From contig OX453280.1 of the NCBI GenBank assembly GCA_949710005.1, positions 12,760,605 through 12,824,604 of the forward strand: a stretch of 64,000 bases of DNA, in the 5' to 3' direction. The notes under the pieces are model-generated. The model saw only the letters and a list, made by a program, of their open reading frames with translations. It was not told where the DNA came from and searched no databases. The translations under genes and the position numbers were made by a program. The stretch's first letter is position 1. Each line of letters opens with the position of its first letter. Positions 45,706 through 55,029 of this stretch are shown here, one piece after another. The stretch is from Ricordea florida (taxonomy: Eukaryota; Cnidaria; Anthozoa; Corallimorpharia; Ricordeidae).

Positions 45706-46139
45706 TCAACACATTTTTAGGGTTCTTGTCAAAGGCGAACATAGTATTTGATAATCAATTCGTCCATCTTTCTGGCGCATTTTGCGAAATCTTGCCACGA
45801 GGACGTCCGTATTCTTCTTCGGTAAGAAGAAATCGTTTAACTTGGAAATTGTTTTATTTGAAACGTTTTCTTCTGTTACGGTGTCTGGCAGGCTGTCCAC
45901 TAGGTGTCGTATTCGTTCGCCTCCATAGATCTAAAGCGCCTTAACCTTGTTCTCAGGATCCGTAATCTCGAACCATTCGAAATTATCTTCCAATTCCACT
46001 TTTGCCACCTTACTCCTTTAGAAGCCAGGTCGCCGTCTTCGTCAAATTCTTCTAACCTTAGTTTCGCCGTCATCCTCGTCGCTAATGTAACGTTCTGGGT
46101 TCTAAACTTTAAGGTTTTTATTTCCACTCCGTCCTGCAA
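45706..46139 (-). pseudogene. Ty3/Gypsy gag fragment
   Basis: Two frames (45900-46139, then 45706-45900) hold RWQKWNWKI, then LNDFFLPKKNTDVLVARFRK and a following QKDGRIDYQI, typical of Gypsy capsid. It lies upstream, in the same orientation, of the fragment at 45327-45540, so one element with an internal deletion is likely. Confidence 0.6.
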
Positions 46140-46284
46140 TCTACAACTTCACTTTTTTCGCGACCGGCCTCTACGTTTTTGTGATTACTTGCTGAAAGCA
46201 GGAACCACTATGTCATCGCCTGTGTAAGTCAGTACGTCCGTAAATCGGAATTGTGTAATTACACGAAGTTGTGTCGAGTTCACC

Positions 46285-46373
46285 ACGACAGCTTGACGAG
46301 ACTTAAGTCGGATCCTCGACAGCTTAACGAGACTTAAGTCGGATCCACGACAACTTGACGAGACTTAAGTCAG
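46285..46373. repeat. Three tandem copies of a 31-bp unit
   Basis: The unit is CGACAGCTTGACGAGACTTA followed by AGTCGGATCC(T/A); the third copy diverges at its end. On the minus strand it lies upstream of the Gypsy gag, so it may belong to the LTR or leader. Confidence 0.65.
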
Positions 46374-46668
46374 ATAAAAATGATGTTTCGCTTTCCGTCC
46401 GATTGCCGTACGATGAGTTTTCGTAAGTTAATCGTAACACTGTACTGTTGAATTGTGGGACTCGTTTGCTACGCAGTACAATATTGCGTGTTCTTTCGAA
46501 AAGGAAAAATAGATGCTGTATTGTGTGTGCTTTCGATGTACCAGTAAGTTAACGATGCTTTCTTCTTCTTTTTATCTCTTTGCCAAGGACAGCTTTCGCC
46601 AAATGAGGCCAAGTACTGTTTTCAAAGATTATTTTAGGTCATTTCGTGGTTTGAAGAGAGGTTTTAGT

Positions 46669-46947
46669 CCCGGGGGGGTACTTTAGGAATCTCTGGGTGG
46701 GGATGTGCCGCTGGAACCCTGGAACCCTTAGCCTATACCAGAGCTGGTTCAGCTGAATTTTGCTACCCTATACTACAGTAAACCACCCAAATCACTCCTA
46801 TTCTAGAGTAGCTGTTTTCCACCAGCACAGTCTAGCCAAAACAAAACCTTATACCACAATCGTTTCTCTCTACAAAAATGATTTATTTATACTAGTTCAG
46901 TTTTTTTTAATTCTCAACCAACTGGTCAGTTTTGTGAAAAATGATAC

Positions 46948-46982
<35 letters not shown>

Positions 46983-47025
46983 TTATGCTAGAGTAAACTG
47001 CTTGAAAACCATACCCTTCACAGCG

Positions 47026-47069
<44 letters not shown>

Positions 47070-47073
47070 GGGG
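46669..47073. mobile_element. 405-bp MITE with G/C-run termini and 8-bp duplication
   Basis: The left end is CCCGGGGGGGTACT and the right end is AGTACC followed by a long C run and CGGGG. Inner parts keep GATGTGCCGCTG and CAGCGGCACATACC as inverted matches. GTTTTAGT at 46661-46668 and 47074-47081 is the target duplication. An 8-bp duplication is consistent with hAT mobilisation. Confidence 0.7.
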
Positions 47074-47579
47074 GTTTTAGTGTAAAGACGAGCCGTGAAT
47101 TGACGTACTGTTTGCTTGCTGACCATCCAACCTACCGAACTCATATTTACTCGGGCTTTCCGAAGGAAACGCCCGAGGTTTAAATTCGGCTTCGTTATTT
47201 TTTTTTTCCTTCAGTCACAAATCGCCGTAGAGCTCTTACGCATGAGCGCATGCGTAGAATTTGTATGGTGCGCATACAGTTACGAGCGAACCTTTTATCA
47301 TGAACCATGCTATGACTGCTTTATCAAATGGACTATCTATCGAAAATCATGCTATATCAAATCAGCTATCTCCTGTTAGCTTACGTAGAAATCGTCGCAT
47401 GGGTAAACGTGATCGAGAACCCAGCAGATTGCCAGTTCGAATTTTGAAGTGTCTGAGAAACAAAAGCAGAAAGCTGAAGGAGTTTGTCTTCAAACGTATC
47501 TGTGCGAGTTTACGGCTCTTTCTCGGTATATCAACAACTGAAATTTCGCAACCATTGAAAGCACTGAGATCTCTGTGGT

Positions 47580-48012
47580 TCTTGGTCCTTGGTCCTTTGG
47601 TCCTGGGACTCTGGGACTCTGGGACTCTGGGTCTCTGGGTCTCTGGGTCTCTGGGTTTCTGGGTCTCTGGGTTCCTGGGTTCCTGGGTCTCTGGGTCTCT
47701 GGGTTTCTGGGTTTCTGGGTTTCTGGGTTTCTGGGTTTCTGGGTTTCTGGGTCTCTTGGTCTCTGGGTCTCGGGGTTTCTGGGTTTCTGGGTCTCTGGGT
47801 TTCTGGGTTTCTGGGACTCTGGGACTCTGGGTCTCTGGGTCTCTTGGTCTCTGGGTCTCTGGGTCTCTGGGTCTCTGGGTCTCTGGGTCTCTGGGTCTCT
47901 GGGTTTCTGGGTCTCTGGGTCTCTGGGTCCCTGGGTCCCTGGGTCTCTGGGTCCCTGGGTCTCTGGGTCTCTGGGTCTCTGGGTTTCTGGGTCTTTGGGT
48001 CTCTGGGTTTCT
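47580..48012. repeat. 8-bp minisatellite, GGGTCTCT type, about 54 units
   Basis: Units GGGTCTCT, GGGTTTCT, GGGTTCCT, GGGACTCT and GGGTCCCT alternate. Because 8 x 3 = 24, several frames on both strands stay open across it. The long frames near 47261-48281 and 47362-48039 are therefore repeat artefacts, not genes. Confidence 0.9.
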
Positions 48013-48455
48013 GGTGCCATCGCCATTGTGGTCAACCAAACAATATCACCAAACTAACTGCACTATACCAATCAGCGCTTCATGGGAGTGTTGGGCTTTA
48101 TCATGGGGAGAGGCGTCAAAGCAGGAATATATTGAATTTCTTAAAACCCCGACGCACTTTAGCGCGCCAAGATCTCACGATCATTTCGGCCAAACTTCAT
48201 AAAAATCCGACAAGTCTACATATCCTATTTATTTATGTATTTTATGTTAAGAGAGGTTACTCGCGCCCAAAAAAATACTGAGTTTTTGGCCGAAAATTTT
48301 TACAAGTTTTGACACTTCATCGACGCTGGTGTGAATGCGGTCATGCTGCCAATCAGTGAAAAAATCCCGGTGCGCTGGTGAGACCTCGTGACGCCATAAA
48401 CCCATAACACTTGTTTATCGCCTTTCAGTTTTTCCTTTCAAGCTTTAAAATTGTG

Positions 48456-50683
48456 ATGGCTCGCGTCGCCTATGTTATCGGTATATTTGTGTTGCTGGTG
48501 GAAATTTCATCCGCTATAGATATTGACGAAAATACAAAGGAATACATCAAAAATGTTCTGCGAAGGTACGAGGAAAGCTCTGAAGTACGCGAATTTTCCG
48601 AAATCCGACCTGACCGACCAAGGGTTAGTGAATGCTGTTCTCCGTCGTCCTACACGCTTCCGAACTTGTTCATTTGGGATCCCCTTCAACAGTACTGGGA
48701 CATATTCCATACAAAGCCTTTGTTCTGTGATCAGCATGGTCATATAATTGTACCCAGCCGTTGGACTAGTGGATCGTGTAATTCGTTAAACCCACGTGTT
48801 ATACTGGACTACAATGGGCCAGCCTTACTCATTGCACGAGAATACTACTGTAAGTCTGGCGACACAAGGCACTACATTCGCAGTACCGATGGAGACTTTT
48901 TGCGACAACTTTGCGAAAATTATTATATCAAGCCCCCATTCAAGCTGACACACAAGTGTGGTTTCACATTACCATTCATCCAAAAACTAAGAAGTTATAT
49001 TTCAAATGGGTTGTCTTTTAATCTGTTTCAGTCAAATTACATGGAAAGCCAGCTTGAAGATTGCATGGAAAAACAATGGCAATTTCGAAGGCACTGTGAA
49101 CTGAGGCAAAGGGTATTGGGCAAACAGCGCAAGAGTCGTCCGAAGAATCAACCAAAGAGGCTTTCGACGCATTCAGAGACTTTGTCATTGGGCTTTGCCC
49201 TAGTGACGACTTACTTTGTGACATTTGTCTCAAGGACTTTCAAGATCGAAAAGATTTGTACGAGGAATCCATGCGTTCGACATCGGCGAGAGCGCTGATG
49301 GCAGACCACACTTTTAAGGTAACGTGGGCAGACAGATCTGTTTTGAAATTTATCCATTTTACTATTCGTTCTTGCACTTTCCTTTTGCAGATTTTTTTTT
49401 CTGTAATTACTCTTTCCATCAAGTATTTTCGGCCACCTCCCCTTTTCTAATCGTCCGTTGATAAAATAACGCAAGGCAATAGCCAGCTGCAATGGCCACC
49501 ACGTGGCTTAATTTTTTTTTCGAATTAGAAACGTTTGTGGTGGCTACGTGGTGCTTAATTTCTCTCTTATTTAACAGGAAGGGAGTTGAACCAGATATAG
49601 TGAATATTGGGATTTTTAATGCAGTCACTGACAAAAAGGCCTTACATACAAGGAAGGGAAGCCGCGCATTAATTGCTCGAATTTTTCATCTCACCCCAGC
49701 CCCCATGGGGCCAGAAGGAATTACCGCAACTTGCAAAATATCTGTGCATTTGACAGGTGAAACCATTGAATAAGGTTGATGAAAGTTATTACTATGATCC
49801 TATTTCCTAAGTTTCACTTATATTCTCTATAAAATAAGACCAATGCCACCAAAAATTGGATCCCATGCTGCGTGACTAAAATCCTTTATTCCTCATTTAT
49901 CCTAGGTTACAGTTAATATAGGACTGACACGGGCCACTGATCATTCGTGGATCAAATTAACAGTTCAATTCATTGTTTGTTGTATTAAACGAGAAACATG
50001 AAGTAGTGACATGGAGACTTACAAAGAAAGAAAACTTTGAAATGGTTCAAGAAATGCTCGAGAATCTCAGGGAACGACTATGCAGTAAAGATGACTCTGT
50101 GGAATTCTTTATCATTGATAACTGCTGTAAATGGAGAAATAAAATACACGAGACGTTTGGCCCCAATGTAAAAGTGCGTTTGGACCTTTTTCATGCTGTT
50201 CAACGAATTACGAAAACGATATCTAAACAGCATCACTTTTACTCGGATTGCGTACATGACTTGTCAAATGTTTTCAGATCTGATGATGATACCGGAAAAA
50301 ACAAGAGAGAGAAGCCTACTCCGGACTCGTCCACACTTTTACGTAACCTCGACCGATTCAGTGAGAAGTGGCAACACATCTCCAATATACAAGTTTCTGC
50401 GGATCCTTTTTTGCGAGAGTCCTTCCAAGAGCAAATAAATAATTTGAGACGGCATATAACTGAAGGTTGCCTCTCAGGAATTCCAGTGGGATACTCAAAG
50501 AGTATCAACGAGTGTCTTCATGAAAAAATAAATGATCTCTTTGCAGGTGCTAAAATGGGGCCCGAGCTGGCTGTGGCGCTTCTTACTGTATTTTTCTATT
50601 CTTGGAATTCTCGAAAAAAGAACAAGATAAATGGCGTTCCAGTTATGCAGCCACTGCCTCCGTTTTGCTCAGTTAACTCAGAG
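48456..50683 (+). pseudogene. DDE-type transposase gene, frameshifted, cut by the Polinton
   Basis: From ATG 48456 a frame with a signal-peptide-like start leads into a conserved domain (LPNLFIWDPLQQYWDIFHTK; ILDYNGPALLIAREYYCKSG; THKCGFTLPFIQ). It resembles DUF6729-type transposon proteins. Near 49137 the frame shifts to SSEESTKEAFDAFRDFV. The first catalytic-type block, ADHTFKV, ends at a GTAACG donor near 49319. It seems to resume after an acceptor near 49905 (VNIGLTRATDHSWIKL) and, after another frame change, in 49973-50680 (VVLNEKHEVVTWRLTKKENF; IIDNCCKWRNKI; VRLDLFHAVQRITK). The C-terminus ends abruptly near 50683 where Polinton sequence starts. Family assignment is tentative. Confidence 0.55.
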
Positions 50684-50970
50684 AGTAGGTATAAATACCC
50701 GATTCTGGCACAAAAATGAAAAATGTAAAATAAAAAATTAATTTTATTTTATCCCCAAGATTCTCGCACAAAGAAAATGGTGATTCATGCAAAGTTTCGG
50801 CCAAGCCCTTAAGTCAAGAGGGGCTGACGGGAGGTGTGAGCCGAGTAAGCGGAGGCGGGCACTGTCTTTGTGGCCGAGTCTCCGCAAAGTCAATGTAAAA
50901 TCGGGGGAGATTCTGGCCCCGAAATAAAAATAAATTATGGTTTAAAGAAATAGCATCGCACCACTAAATT
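50684..50970. other. Polinton left terminal region
   Basis: No gene. An AT-rich segment (50730-50760) is followed by a GC-rich patch at about 50818-50900. By analogy with other Polintons this should include the terminal inverted repeat, which needs the right end for proof. Confidence 0.5.
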
Positions 50971-50974
50971 AATT

Positions 50975-51445
50975 ATGGAACAAAAATTGCAAAAATTATA
51001 TTTGCCGCAATTGAAAAAAATTGCGGTGGGGTTAAAAATTAAAAGATTATATGGAATGAATAAAGCAGAATTGATTGAAGAGATAGGGAAATTTTCAGAA
51101 GAAGAGATTAATGAGAAAAAACAAAAAGTTATAATTAATAATAATTATGTTTGTGCCCATGGAATTTGTAAATATTTCTGCAAAGAATGTGGTGGGTCAC
51201 AAATATGTATTCACAATAAAAATAAGCATCAGTGTAAAGAATGCGCAGGGTCGCAAATATGTTCGCACATTAAATATAAGTATCAGTGTAAAGAATGCGG
51301 CGGGTCGCGGATATGTAAACATGGCAAACAAAAACAACAATGTAAAGAATGCGACGGATCACAAATATGCGAACATAATAAACAAAAGCATCATTGCAAA
51401 GAATGTTTAATATTACGTTATGAAGCCCGAATTTCAGCCAAATAA
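50975..51445 (+). CDS. SAP/Rho-N-like plus cysteine-repeat protein
   Basis: 156 residues. Residues about 5-45 (LQKLYLPQLKKIAVGLKIKR and following) look like a SAP/Rho-N helical nucleic-acid-binding module. Residues about 60-150 hold four to five repeats of about 20 residues, pattern CxxCxGSxIC-x-H-x5-6-C, each probably binding zinc. Similar His/Cys arrays occur in large DNA viruses and in algae. First gene inside the left end, same strand as the next gene, with GTTTAAAG about 33 bases before the ATG. DNA or RNA binding is inferred. Confidence 0.75.
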   Translation: MEQKLQKLYLPQLKKIAVGLKIKRLYGMNKAELIEEIGKFSEEEINEKKQKVIINNNYVCAHGICKYFCKECGGSQICIHNKNKHQCKECAGSQICSHIKYKYQCKECGGSRICKHGKQKQQCKECDGSQICEHNKQKHHCKECLILRYEARISAK

Positions 51446-51487
51446 AAATTATGATTTAAAAGGAAGAAAAAGAATTATCAATCAAAA

Positions 51488-52120
51488 ATGGAAGGTTTAT
51501 CAAGTCAAGAATATATTGAAAATGGAATTATTACTATTGTGTATTCTAATGAAAAAGAGCTGGAAATCAGCGATTTCATTGATTCAATGAACAAGGATTT
51601 GGTAAAAGTAATATCAAAAAATTATGGGTTTTTAGATAAAAATTGTAAGCCTGTTATTGAAATTATATATTCTGGAAAGAATGACGGTGAAATTTTCGAA
51701 TATTATTGCGGAGAAGATGATGAAATAGATTTTGATGAGGGTTTTGTATTACCTGTTGATGAAATTTCTGAGATATTAATGGAAAATGCGAATGAAATTT
51801 ATTATAATAATTATCAAAAACTAAAATATATTATGCGCGTTTATAATGATGTATATGATGACCAATATGAATATGTTGATGAAGAATCAGACGAAGAAGA
51901 TGAAGATTATTCAAATAACATGAATGATTTTATTATTAATTCAATTAAAATCACATTATACAAAGACGCGCATAAGGTATTACACAAAAAGAAATTTTTT
52001 AATGATTTGCATAATGATTTAATGGCCGCAGCATGGAACCCCTACAAAAGAAAAGTTTTGGATTGGTGCGTCGATCTTGAAGAGCTGGGGGGTTTGAAAA
52101 ATAGATGGGGAATAGATTAG
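51488..52120 (+). CDS. Acidic protein with C-terminal AWNP...WC motif
   Basis: 210 residues, strongly acidic, with an Asp/Glu run at about 136-150. The C-terminal part LMAAAWNPYKRKVLDWCVDL resembles a short motif (AWxPxR...W) I associate with uncharacterised proteins of large DNA viruses. Upstream ATTTAAAAGG and TATCAATC match the element's shared promoter pattern. It is followed by a hairpin at 52135-52166 shared with the convergent gene. Function unknown. Confidence 0.7.
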   Translation: MEGLSSQEYIENGIITIVYSNEKELEISDFIDSMNKDLVKVISKNYGFLDKNCKPVIEIIYSGKNDGEIFEYYCGEDDEIDFDEGFVLPVDEISEILMENANEIYYNNYQKLKYIMRVYNDVYDDQYEYVDEESDEEDEDYSNNMNDFIINSIKITLYKDAHKVLHKKKFFNDLHNDLMAAAWNPYKRKVLDWCVDLEELGGLKNRWGID

Positions 52121-52134
52121 TTTAAAAATAATTA

Positions 52135-52166
52135 TGTTATATAACCTAATTACTGGTTACATAACA
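52135..52166. terminator. Hairpin between convergent genes (copy 1)
   Basis: TGTTATATAACC and GGTTACATAACA form a 12-bp stem (one mismatch) with an 8-base loop. It lies 14 bases after one stop and 4 bases before the opposite gene's stop. Nearly the same hairpin is at 57797-57828 in the same position relative to genes. Probable two-way 3'-end signal. Confidence 0.65.
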
Positions 52167-52170
52167 AAAT

Positions 52171-52806
52171 TTATCTAAATCTTAAACTAAAAGTTATTGG
52201 CAATCCTCTTAAATCAAGTTTTTTCCAATCAGAGTCTAAGATAGTTAAATCAAAGTGGTTTATGAGGCTCTCATATTTTTGAATCGGAATTGCCGGATAA
52301 TCTTTTGAGGGTATGTTTGCAAGTAGGTTTGATGGCGCGAGTTTCACAAGTTTTCCATCTTTGGTGTTATTCATATATGATGACTTATTATCAACTAAAC
52401 TACACATAAGTCTCAACGGCCCCCTAGTCTGTATATTTATGGGGTATAATTTACCAGGATTTATAACTTCAGGTACCCCTAAAGCAAACGACAATCCTCT
52501 GGTAAGTTTAATTTTGAAGTTTTTATTGGAATAAAGATAGTCAACAGTGTCTGTCTCAATGATTGTTATTTTTTCCCTATCAGGATCATTAAGAAAGATC
52601 GAATGAATATCACGCAACGAATATGACCCAGGTTGTATTATTATTTTTGGGAGCTGATTATTGTCAGTTATTTTTTCTTGATCCTTGAAATTAATCAATC
52701 TTTTGGTTTGTATATTACAATCCAGGAGCTGTATCTCCCGAAGATTTTTCAGAGGAGGATCTAAATAAATTCTAGTTTCTGAATCACACATTGTAATACT
52801 GAACAT
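52171..52806 (-). CDS. Polinton structural protein candidate (minor capsid-like)
   Basis: 211 residues. The plan is an N-terminal beta-rich part (YLDPPLKNLREIQLLDCNIQ), a block PGSYSLRDIHSIF, a mid region with LRLMCSLVD and a C-terminus LDLRGLPITFSLRFR. This resembles a protein conserved among animal Polintons that I believe is a virion component, possibly the penton (minor capsid). That assignment rests on pattern memory, not on visible catalytic residues. A TCTAAAAAC motif lies about 30 bases upstream, between this gene and the divergent Rpb7-like gene. Confidence 0.65.
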   Translation of the reverse strand: MFSITMCDSETRIYLDPPLKNLREIQLLDCNIQTKRLINFKDQEKITDNNQLPKIIIQPGSYSLRDIHSIFLNDPDREKITIIETDTVDYLYSNKNFKIKLTRGLSFALGVPEVINPGKLYPINIQTRGPLRLMCSLVDNKSSYMNNTKDGKLVKLAPSNLLANIPSKDYPAIPIQKYESLINHFDLTILDSDWKKLDLRGLPITFSLRFR

Positions 52807-52844
52807 ATTTTTGATTAAATTATATTAGTTTTTAGATAAGGAAA

Positions 52845-53306
52845 ATGGAAACTAATATAATTAAAAGGCGAATATATCTTGAACCTAAATATCTAGATAA
52901 AAATATTATGAGCCATCTATTGAGAACAATTGAAAAGAAAATGATTGAGGAAATTGATAAAGAGTATGGTTATATTATTTCAGTAAATCAAATAGTAAAA
53001 ATTTTACATAATGAAAATACTACTTTTGTTTTAAAAATTGAGGTGAAAACATACAAACCAAAAATTAAGCAAAAAATTCATGGATTGGTATGTGGGATTT
53101 TTGAAGAAGGCATTTTTGTTAATGTTTTTGGGAAAGTGAAAATTTTAATTCCGCATATTTATATAAAAGATTATACTTTTGATGCTGTTTCTAATAAATA
53201 TGAAAATAATAATAACAGAATTGCAATGGGAGATAAAATTAAAGTGGAAATAAAAGCAGTTAGATTTGATGAAGGCGGGTTCAAATGTATTGGGTTTTTA
53301 GCTTAA
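52845..53306 (+). CDS. Rpb7-like RNA polymerase subunit
   Basis: 153 residues, close in size to the RPB7/RpoE1 family. The N-terminal tip-associated domain has YLEPKYLDKNIMSHLL and EYGYIISVNQI. FVLKIEVKTYKPKIKQKIHG is the typical join to the S1 (OB-fold) domain. The S1 part has VCGIFEEGIFVNVF, GDKIKVEIKAVRFDEGGFKC and IG. Cellular Rpb7 pairs with Rpb4 as the polymerase stalk; poxvirus-like and asfar-like viruses encode homologues. It starts 38 bases from the divergent structural gene. An RNA polymerase subunit is not part of the usual Polinton gene set. The frame is intact and AT-rich like its neighbours, so it belongs to the element. Confidence 0.8.
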   Translation: METNIIKRRIYLEPKYLDKNIMSHLLRTIEKKMIEEIDKEYGYIISVNQIVKILHNENTTFVLKIEVKTYKPKIKQKIHGLVCGIFEEGIFVNVFGKVKILIPHIYIKDYTFDAVSNKYENNNNRIAMGDKIKVEIKAVRFDEGGFKCIGFLA

Positions 53307-53311
53307 ATATT

Positions 53312-53350
53312 ATGTTTTGATTAATTTCGGATTTTTTGTAATCAAAACAT
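53312..53350. terminator. Hairpin between convergent genes (second type)
   Basis: ATGTTTTGATTA (53312-53323) and TAATCAAAACAT (53339-53350) are a perfect 12-bp stem with a 15-base loop. It starts 5 bases after the Rpb7-like stop and its right arm touches the stop of the opposite gene. The sequence is unlike the other two hairpins but its position is the same. Confidence 0.6.
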
Positions 53351-54933
53351 TAACGAAATAAAAACCAAGATAATAATCCCCCAGCAAATATTAAAACAAT
53401 AAGATTATTTTGATGAGAAGATTTTTCTAAATTACTAAATTCAACTATTTTGTCTGATTTATCGTCATTGCTTAATTTAGGATTGGTATTTAATAAAACC
53501 TTTGATGTTCCTAAACTATTAGGTATTCCAACATTTTTTGTTTCGGCATTTATTGAATTATTTACCCCAAATTTCATATCTTCTGTTGCTATTTTCAGAT
53601 TATTATTGTACCCAACCGTGCTCTCTGTATTTATAATCATATTACTTGGCATCAACCAAACTCCAGGAGCAACAGCCAAATCGAGTCGTAATTTAGTTTC
53701 CTGCACAGATTGTTGGTAATTTTGAACGGATTTAGAAATATCATTTACCTTAACAGAACTTTCAAATAAGGTTTTGAATTCATTTTGTGTTTCTATTGCT
53801 CCACCGCCGGCGCCAACAATAGAATTTCTGGTATTAACTTGAGCGCCCAATATGCAATAAACAAAAGCCTCAACTGATCTATTTATTCTCCCCAATCCCG
53901 CCTTTGTTAATCCGTATCCAGATTCTGGTATAAACCACGCATATTGAAAATCTATAAAATGATCATTTCGAAGCATAGATATTAAAGTACCTCCAAATTT
54001 TTTGCCGCCATAATCAGCAAATTTATTTATTTCGCTGGGCCAAATATTTACATCAGGATCATTAGGATGAATAATTCTTACGTTTTGATTTCCCCCTCCT
54101 ACTGCCTGTGAACTACCACCTCCAGGAGGGATGTATCCTTTTCCATAATCAATGAATACATCTCCTGCCCCATGGTTTGCGCCACCCCTGAATCTAAAAT
54201 CAGCTAAAGGTTTTCTCCATCCTTTAAAATCTTGATTATTGCTTAACCCAAATTCTGCGCACAATCTATTATAAACATTTTTGTTGTATGGATTATTTTT
54301 TGAAGAAAAAGTTTGTTCGCCGGGTAATGGTATATTTAATTCCTGTAATATTCTTCTTATTGTAAAATAAACGTGAAATACAAAAAAACTTCTAATCACT
54401 CTTGGGTAATTTAAAATTTCAATTAAACTAACACCGCAGCCAGATGTTGCGCACCAAACCGCCATGTTTAATTGTTGAGGCCAGTGATTAATATTTGGTT
54501 TACTCAACCAAGCTCTAGCTTCTTTGCCGCTAGTAAGACCCACAGTTTGATTTTTAAAAACATTTGTCATTGCCGCAGTGAAATGATCTTTTTCCGAAAC
54601 ATATATATCTAAATTAGTTAACATTTTTGTTACATCAGTAGCAAATTCATCGAATTTAACCCCAGGTATTGAATATGTTTTTTTCGTAAATGTTAAACTT
54701 TTTGGGAATGAACTTTTCTTGATTTTATTTTCTTTACCCAAATCTTTCCATAATAATGTTTTCAAATCATTAGAAAGATTTGCAGTCCAAGTTTCCCCTG
54801 AAGGATCATCGACGGACATAATTGTTGTTCCATTAACTTTCCATTTAATATATCCTCCAAATGAGTCATTCACAAAAGTAAATTTATTTAGGCCCGCGTT
54901 TGGGTAACGGTTTTTGAAATCATCCAATAACAT
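53350..54933 (-). CDS. Large Polinton protein with C-terminal membrane anchor
   Basis: 527 residues, the largest complete gene of the element here. It has a mostly polar N-terminal half, a Gly-rich segment (RFRGGANHGAGDVFIDYGKG and YIPPGGG) at about 245-275, a Gln/Asn-rich region, and a single C-terminal transmembrane stretch, NLIVLIFAGGLLSWFLFR. No enzymatic motif is seen. Size, anchor and place among the virion-type genes suggest a structural or membrane-associated virion protein. Upstream, TCTTAAAAGATCTAAAGATC matches the shared promoter pattern. Confidence 0.65.
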   Translation of the reverse strand: MLLDDFKNRYPNAGLNKFTFVNDSFGGYIKWKVNGTTIMSVDDPSGETWTANLSNDLKTLLWKDLGKENKIKKSSFPKSLTFTKKTYSIPGVKFDEFATDVTKMLTNLDIYVSEKDHFTAAMTNVFKNQTVGLTSGKEARAWLSKPNINHWPQQLNMAVWCATSGCGVSLIEILNYPRVIRSFFVFHVYFTIRRILQELNIPLPGEQTFSSKNNPYNKNVYNRLCAEFGLSNNQDFKGWRKPLADFRFRGGANHGAGDVFIDYGKGYIPPGGGSSQAVGGGNQNVRIIHPNDPDVNIWPSEINKFADYGGKKFGGTLISMLRNDHFIDFQYAWFIPESGYGLTKAGLGRINRSVEAFVYCILGAQVNTRNSIVGAGGGAIETQNEFKTLFESSVKVNDISKSVQNYQQSVQETKLRLDLAVAPGVWLMPSNMIINTESTVGYNNNLKIATEDMKFGVNNSINAETKNVGIPNSLGTSKVLLNTNPKLSNDDKSDKIVEFSNLEKSSHQNNLIVLIFAGGLLSWFLFR

Positions 54934-55029
54934 CTTATTCTTTGTGTTTCAAATAATGTGATCTTTAGATCTTTTAAGAATAAGATGTAAAACAATTGCA
55001 ACCAACTTCAGTTTTCTCATACACAAGTT

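Noticed and set aside
47261-48281. Gly/Leu/Trp/Ser-rich and Pro/Arg/Glu/Thr-rich proteins of 160-313 residues
   Set aside because: Produced by the 8-bp repeat, which keeps all frames open; no conserved domain at either side.
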